Of a DNA stretch of 64,000 bases, positions 62,162-64,000 are shown piece after piece. The notes under the pieces were generated by a model, which worked only from the letters and a program-made list of their open reading frames with translations, was not told the origin of the DNA and made no database searches. How positions within the stretch are numbered: the stretch's first letter is position 1; the number at the start of each line of letters is the position of its first letter. Both the position numbers and the translations under genes were made by a program. The stretch is from Ornithinimicrobium avium. Its GTDB lineage: Bacteria > Actinomycetota > Actinomycetes > Actinomycetales > Dermatophilaceae. The DNA is taken from positions 682,001 through 746,000 of the forward strand of contig NZ_CP031229.1 of NCBI RefSeq assembly GCF_003351765.1, given 5' to 3'.

Positions 62162-63226
62162 TTACGGCTCCACCCGGTTGCCGTGCGCGTCCCAGTTCCC
62201 GGCGACCTTCTTGCTGGGCTGCACGCGGGGCGGTTCCCCGGGCATCTTCGGGTGGTCGGGCGGGAAGTTGAGCTCGCCGAGCCCGCGCTCCAGGTCGGCC
62301 TCCCACAACGCGTGCGCACCGTCGATCTCACCGGGGTCCTCGTGCAGGCCGGCCCACGCGTCGCCGTGCTCGGCGAGCCACTGCGGGACCGTGCGGACGG
62401 TGAGCTCGCCGGGACCGTACTCCCCCAGCTGGTCCCAGGTCATCGGCACCGACACCGGCGCCCCGGGAAGGATCCGCGGGCTCCACGCCGACGCCAGCGT
62501 CCGGTCCCGGGTGGCCTGGTTGAAGTCGACGAAGATCCGGTCCCCGCGCTCCTCCTTCCACCACGCCGTCGTGACCAGGTCCGGCATCCGCCGCTCCAGC
62601 TCACGGGCCAGCCCGATGACCGCGTGGCGCACGTCGAGGAACTCCAGCCGCGGCCGCACCGCGGCGAAGATGTGCACACCACGGCTGCCGGTGGTCTTCA
62701 CGAAGGGCGTGAGGCCCGCCTCGGTCATCACCTCGCGCAGCCCGCGCGCGGCCCGGACGACGTCGCCGAAGGCCCGCCCGGGCTGCGGGTCCAGGTCGAT
62801 GCGCACCTCGTCGGGGTGGTCGTTGTCCCCGGTGCGCACCGGCCACGGGTGCCAGGTGACCGTCCCCATCTGCGCGGTCCACAGCAGGGTCGCCTCGTCG
62901 TCGACGACCAGCTGCGGGTGGCTGCGCCCCGACGGGTAGGTCACCATCGTGGTCCGCGCCCACTCCGGCGCCCCCTTGGGCGGGTTCTTGGAGTAGAACT
63001 CCTCCCCCTCGATCCCGCCGCGCACCCGCTGCAGGGTCACCGGGCGGTCGGCCAGACCGCGCAGCATCGGCTCCGCGACGGCGCTCAGGTATGTGGTGAG
63101 GTCGGCCTTGGTGATCGCGGCACCCTGCTCGGTGGCCGGCCAGACGACCTTTCCGGGACTGCTCAGCCGCACCTGCCGCGGCTTCCCGTCGGCGTCCTGG
63201 GTCGTGAGGGTCAGCGCGTCGGCCAT
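62162..63226 (-). CDS. LigD-type DNA polymerase/primase domain protein (PolDom)
   Basis: A 354-residue stand-alone archaeo-eukaryotic primase-type polymerase. The catalytic Asp pair is in VRIDLDPQPG, with KTTGSRGVHIFAAVRP and DRIFVDFNQATRDRTLASAWSPR as the other family blocks. It extends or fills ends during non-homologous end joining or base-excision repair. The ATG at 63226 is used. It is 32 bases upstream of ligC. No ku gene is in the window. Confidence 0.9.
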   Translation of the reverse strand: MADALTLTTQDADGKPRQVRLSSPGKVVWPATEQGAAITKADLTTYLSAVAEPMLRGLADRPVTLQRVRGGIEGEEFYSKNPPKGAPEWARTTMVTYPSGRSHPQLVVDDEATLLWTAQMGTVTWHPWPVRTGDNDHPDEVRIDLDPQPGRAFGDVVRAARGLREVMTEAGLTPFVKTTGSRGVHIFAAVRPRLEFLDVRHAVIGLARELERRMPDLVTTAWWKEERGDRIFVDFNQATRDRTLASAWSPRILPGAPVSVPMTWDQLGEYGPGELTVRTVPQWLAEHGDAWAGLHEDPGEIDGAHALWEADLERGLGELNFPPDHPKMPGEPPRVQPSKKVAGNWDAHGNRVEP

Positions 63227-63289
63227 GACGCCCACGGTATCGGCACCGCGGGGACGACACTGCGTCCCCGGCAACGGTTACGATCAGTC

Positions 63290-63667
63290 ATGAACACCGT
63301 GACGGTGAGGGGGATGGACGAGAAGGTCCATCGTCGCCTCCAGCAGCAGGCAGCGGCCAACCGGCGGTCCGTGGAGGCCGAGGCGAGGGCGATCCTCACC
63401 GCGGCGCTGACCAGCGTCGCGCGAGCGGTCGCCGCGTGCCCCGGCCCTCTGACCGCCGGTGAGGACCGGGTCGCCGGGCTGGTGGCGCAGGGCTGGTCCA
63501 ACCGGCAGATCGCCGACCAGCTGCACCTGTCCGAGCGGACCGTCGAGGCCCACGTGAGCGCGATCCTGCGCAAGCTGTGCCTACGCAGCCGGGCCGGCGT
63601 GGCGAGCTGGGTCACGGCCCGCACCCCGGCCCAGGACGGCGCCACCGGCACGAGCGTGCCAACATAG
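63290..63667 (+). CDS. Ribbon-helix-helix plus LuxR-type HTH fusion protein
   Basis: A 125-residue protein with two DNA-binding modules. Residues 1-40 (MNTVTVRGMDEKVHRRLQQQ, then ANRRSVEAEARAILTAAL) are a FitA/Arc-like ribbon-helix-helix as in VapB/FitA antitoxins. Residues 53-110 are a GerE/LuxR helix-turn-helix (LTAGEDRVAGLVAQGWSNRQIADQLHLSERTVEAHVSAIL). No PIN toxin follows. TACGAT five bases before the ATG suggests leaderless expression. The gene is divergent from the NHEJ operon. The combination is not one I recognise. Confidence 0.85.
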   Translation: MNTVTVRGMDEKVHRRLQQQAAANRRSVEAEARAILTAALTSVARAVAACPGPLTAGEDRVAGLVAQGWSNRQIADQLHLSERTVEAHVSAILRKLCLRSRAGVASWVTARTPAQDGATGTSVPT

Positions 63668-63699
63668 GTACTTCCACGGATGTCGCGCGACCGTGCCGC

Positions 63700-63719
63700 C
63701 GCTACCTTCGGCGGTAGCG
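63700..63719 (+). terminator. Hairpin between the fusion regulator and the secreted protease gene
   Basis: CGCTACC-TTCGGC-GGTAGCG is a perfect 7-bp inverted repeat 33 bases after the regulator stop. It may be a terminator, or a binding site for a regulator acting on the protease gene 53 bases downstream. Confidence 0.4.
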
Positions 63720-63771
63720 TGCACGACGCCGGGGAGGGCCCGGGGGCCCGGCACGCGGGACGGGGTTCCTC

Positions 63772-64000
63772 ATGTCGATCCAGCACCGCACCTCCCGCTC
63801 GCGGCACAGCACCGGCCTCCGGCGCAGGTGGGTCGCCGGGCTGACGGCCGGGGTCCTCACCCTCGGCGGAAGCCTCCTCAGCGCTGCCGCTGCGGCCCCG
63901 CTGCCCGCCGCGCCGGGCCCGGAGGGGAAGATCCAGGCCGACGTCGACGCCAAGCTGGACGACCAGGGCCGCGCGACGGTCCTGGTGCGGTTCGGCGACC
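63772..64000 (+). CDS. Secreted protein, probably S8 peptidase, N-terminal part
   Basis: The frame starts at ATG 63772 and runs off the window after 76 codons. Arg-rich residues 7-19 and a hydrophobic helix (WVAGLTAGVLTLGGSLLSAAAAA) form a signal peptide with a likely cut near AAAAPLPAAPG. The following KIQADVDAKLDDQGRATVLVRFGD is typical of the inhibitor-I9-like prodomain start of actinobacterial subtilases. The catalytic domain is not visible, so the assignment is tentative. Confidence 0.65.
   Translation, partial: MSIQHRTSRSRHSTGLRRRWVAGLTAGVLTLGGSLLSAAAAAPLPAAPGPEGKIQADVDAKLDDQGRATVLVRFGD

Overview
The window is high-GC DNA from an actinobacterium. Gene content and order point to the Micrococcales, probably near the Intrasporangiaceae/Ornithinimicrobiaceae; this placement is inference. 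The supporting evidence is the classic actinobacterial block thrS ... HIT-pgsA-acyltransferase-pimA-pdxS-pdxT-yebC-ruvCAB-yajC-secD-secF-apt-relA, the PduO, LigC/PolDom and F420-type (Ddn) proteins, many GTG starts, and apparently leaderless promoters (a TANNNT box 5-9 bases before the start codon).

Bases 1-6257 (minus strand) hold a tightly packed histidine operon, hisR-like regulator-hisG-D-C-B-H-A-F. Its gene order, its fused bifunctional hisB, its long-form hisG, its HisA type and its TrpR/YerC-like regulator are those of Gammaproteobacteria, and the remembered best fit is Xanthomonadaceae. They are not actinobacterial (no PriA-type HisA, no monofunctional HisB). The histidyl-tRNA synthetase at 7096-8514 has the same unusual affinity, although it sits in the normal actinobacterial neighbourhood (MBL hydrolase, relA). 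A quasi-palindrome at 6304-6321 is the candidate operator of the local regulator. This is the most striking feature of the window.

Bases 6378-31082 are mostly core genes: a lipoprotein cyclophilin, hisS, an MBL hydrolase, a DUF349 protein, an M18 aminopeptidase, relA, apt, secF/secD/yajC, ruvBAC with a probable SOS box, yebC, pdxT/pdxS, the phosphatidylinositol mannoside genes pimA/acyltransferase/pgsA, a HIT protein and thrS. A small insertion (Ddn-like reductase, esterase, GNAT-like protein) separates thrS from the HIT gene.

Bases 31179-39257 contain a Nudix-MFS pair and then a five-gene overlapping operon: membrane protein, gluconate-2-dehydrogenase subunit-3-like protein, GMC flavoprotein, ThDP enzyme, enolase-superfamily dehydratase. 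It looks like an uncharacterised oxidative sugar or sugar-acid pathway. Bases 39400-48901 hold a 51-residue acidic protein gene, a tRNA-Val, a serine protease without its signal peptide, a class IV aminotransferase, pta-ackA, galK, cinA, a PEP-mutase/ICL-like enzyme and an FUSC-like membrane protein.

Bases 49006-52958 contain an operon linking a DsbA/HCCA-isomerase-like protein, a flavin reductase and a PduO cobalamin adenosyltransferase. Then come a pair of 17-bp palindromes before a degenerate stretch, a TMEM175-type channel and an IclR regulator. Bases 52959-53708 are a gene graveyard (esterase tail, IS21 istA remnant) abutting a tRNA Gly-Cys-Val cluster. Bases 54108-64000 carry glgX, ppk2 with a Lys/His-rich tail, a RibD-like reductase, a DUF222-HNH (13E12-like) protein, an NHEJ-type operon (PolDom, LigC, alpha/beta hydrolase), an RHH-LuxR fusion regulator and the start of a secreted S8-like protease.
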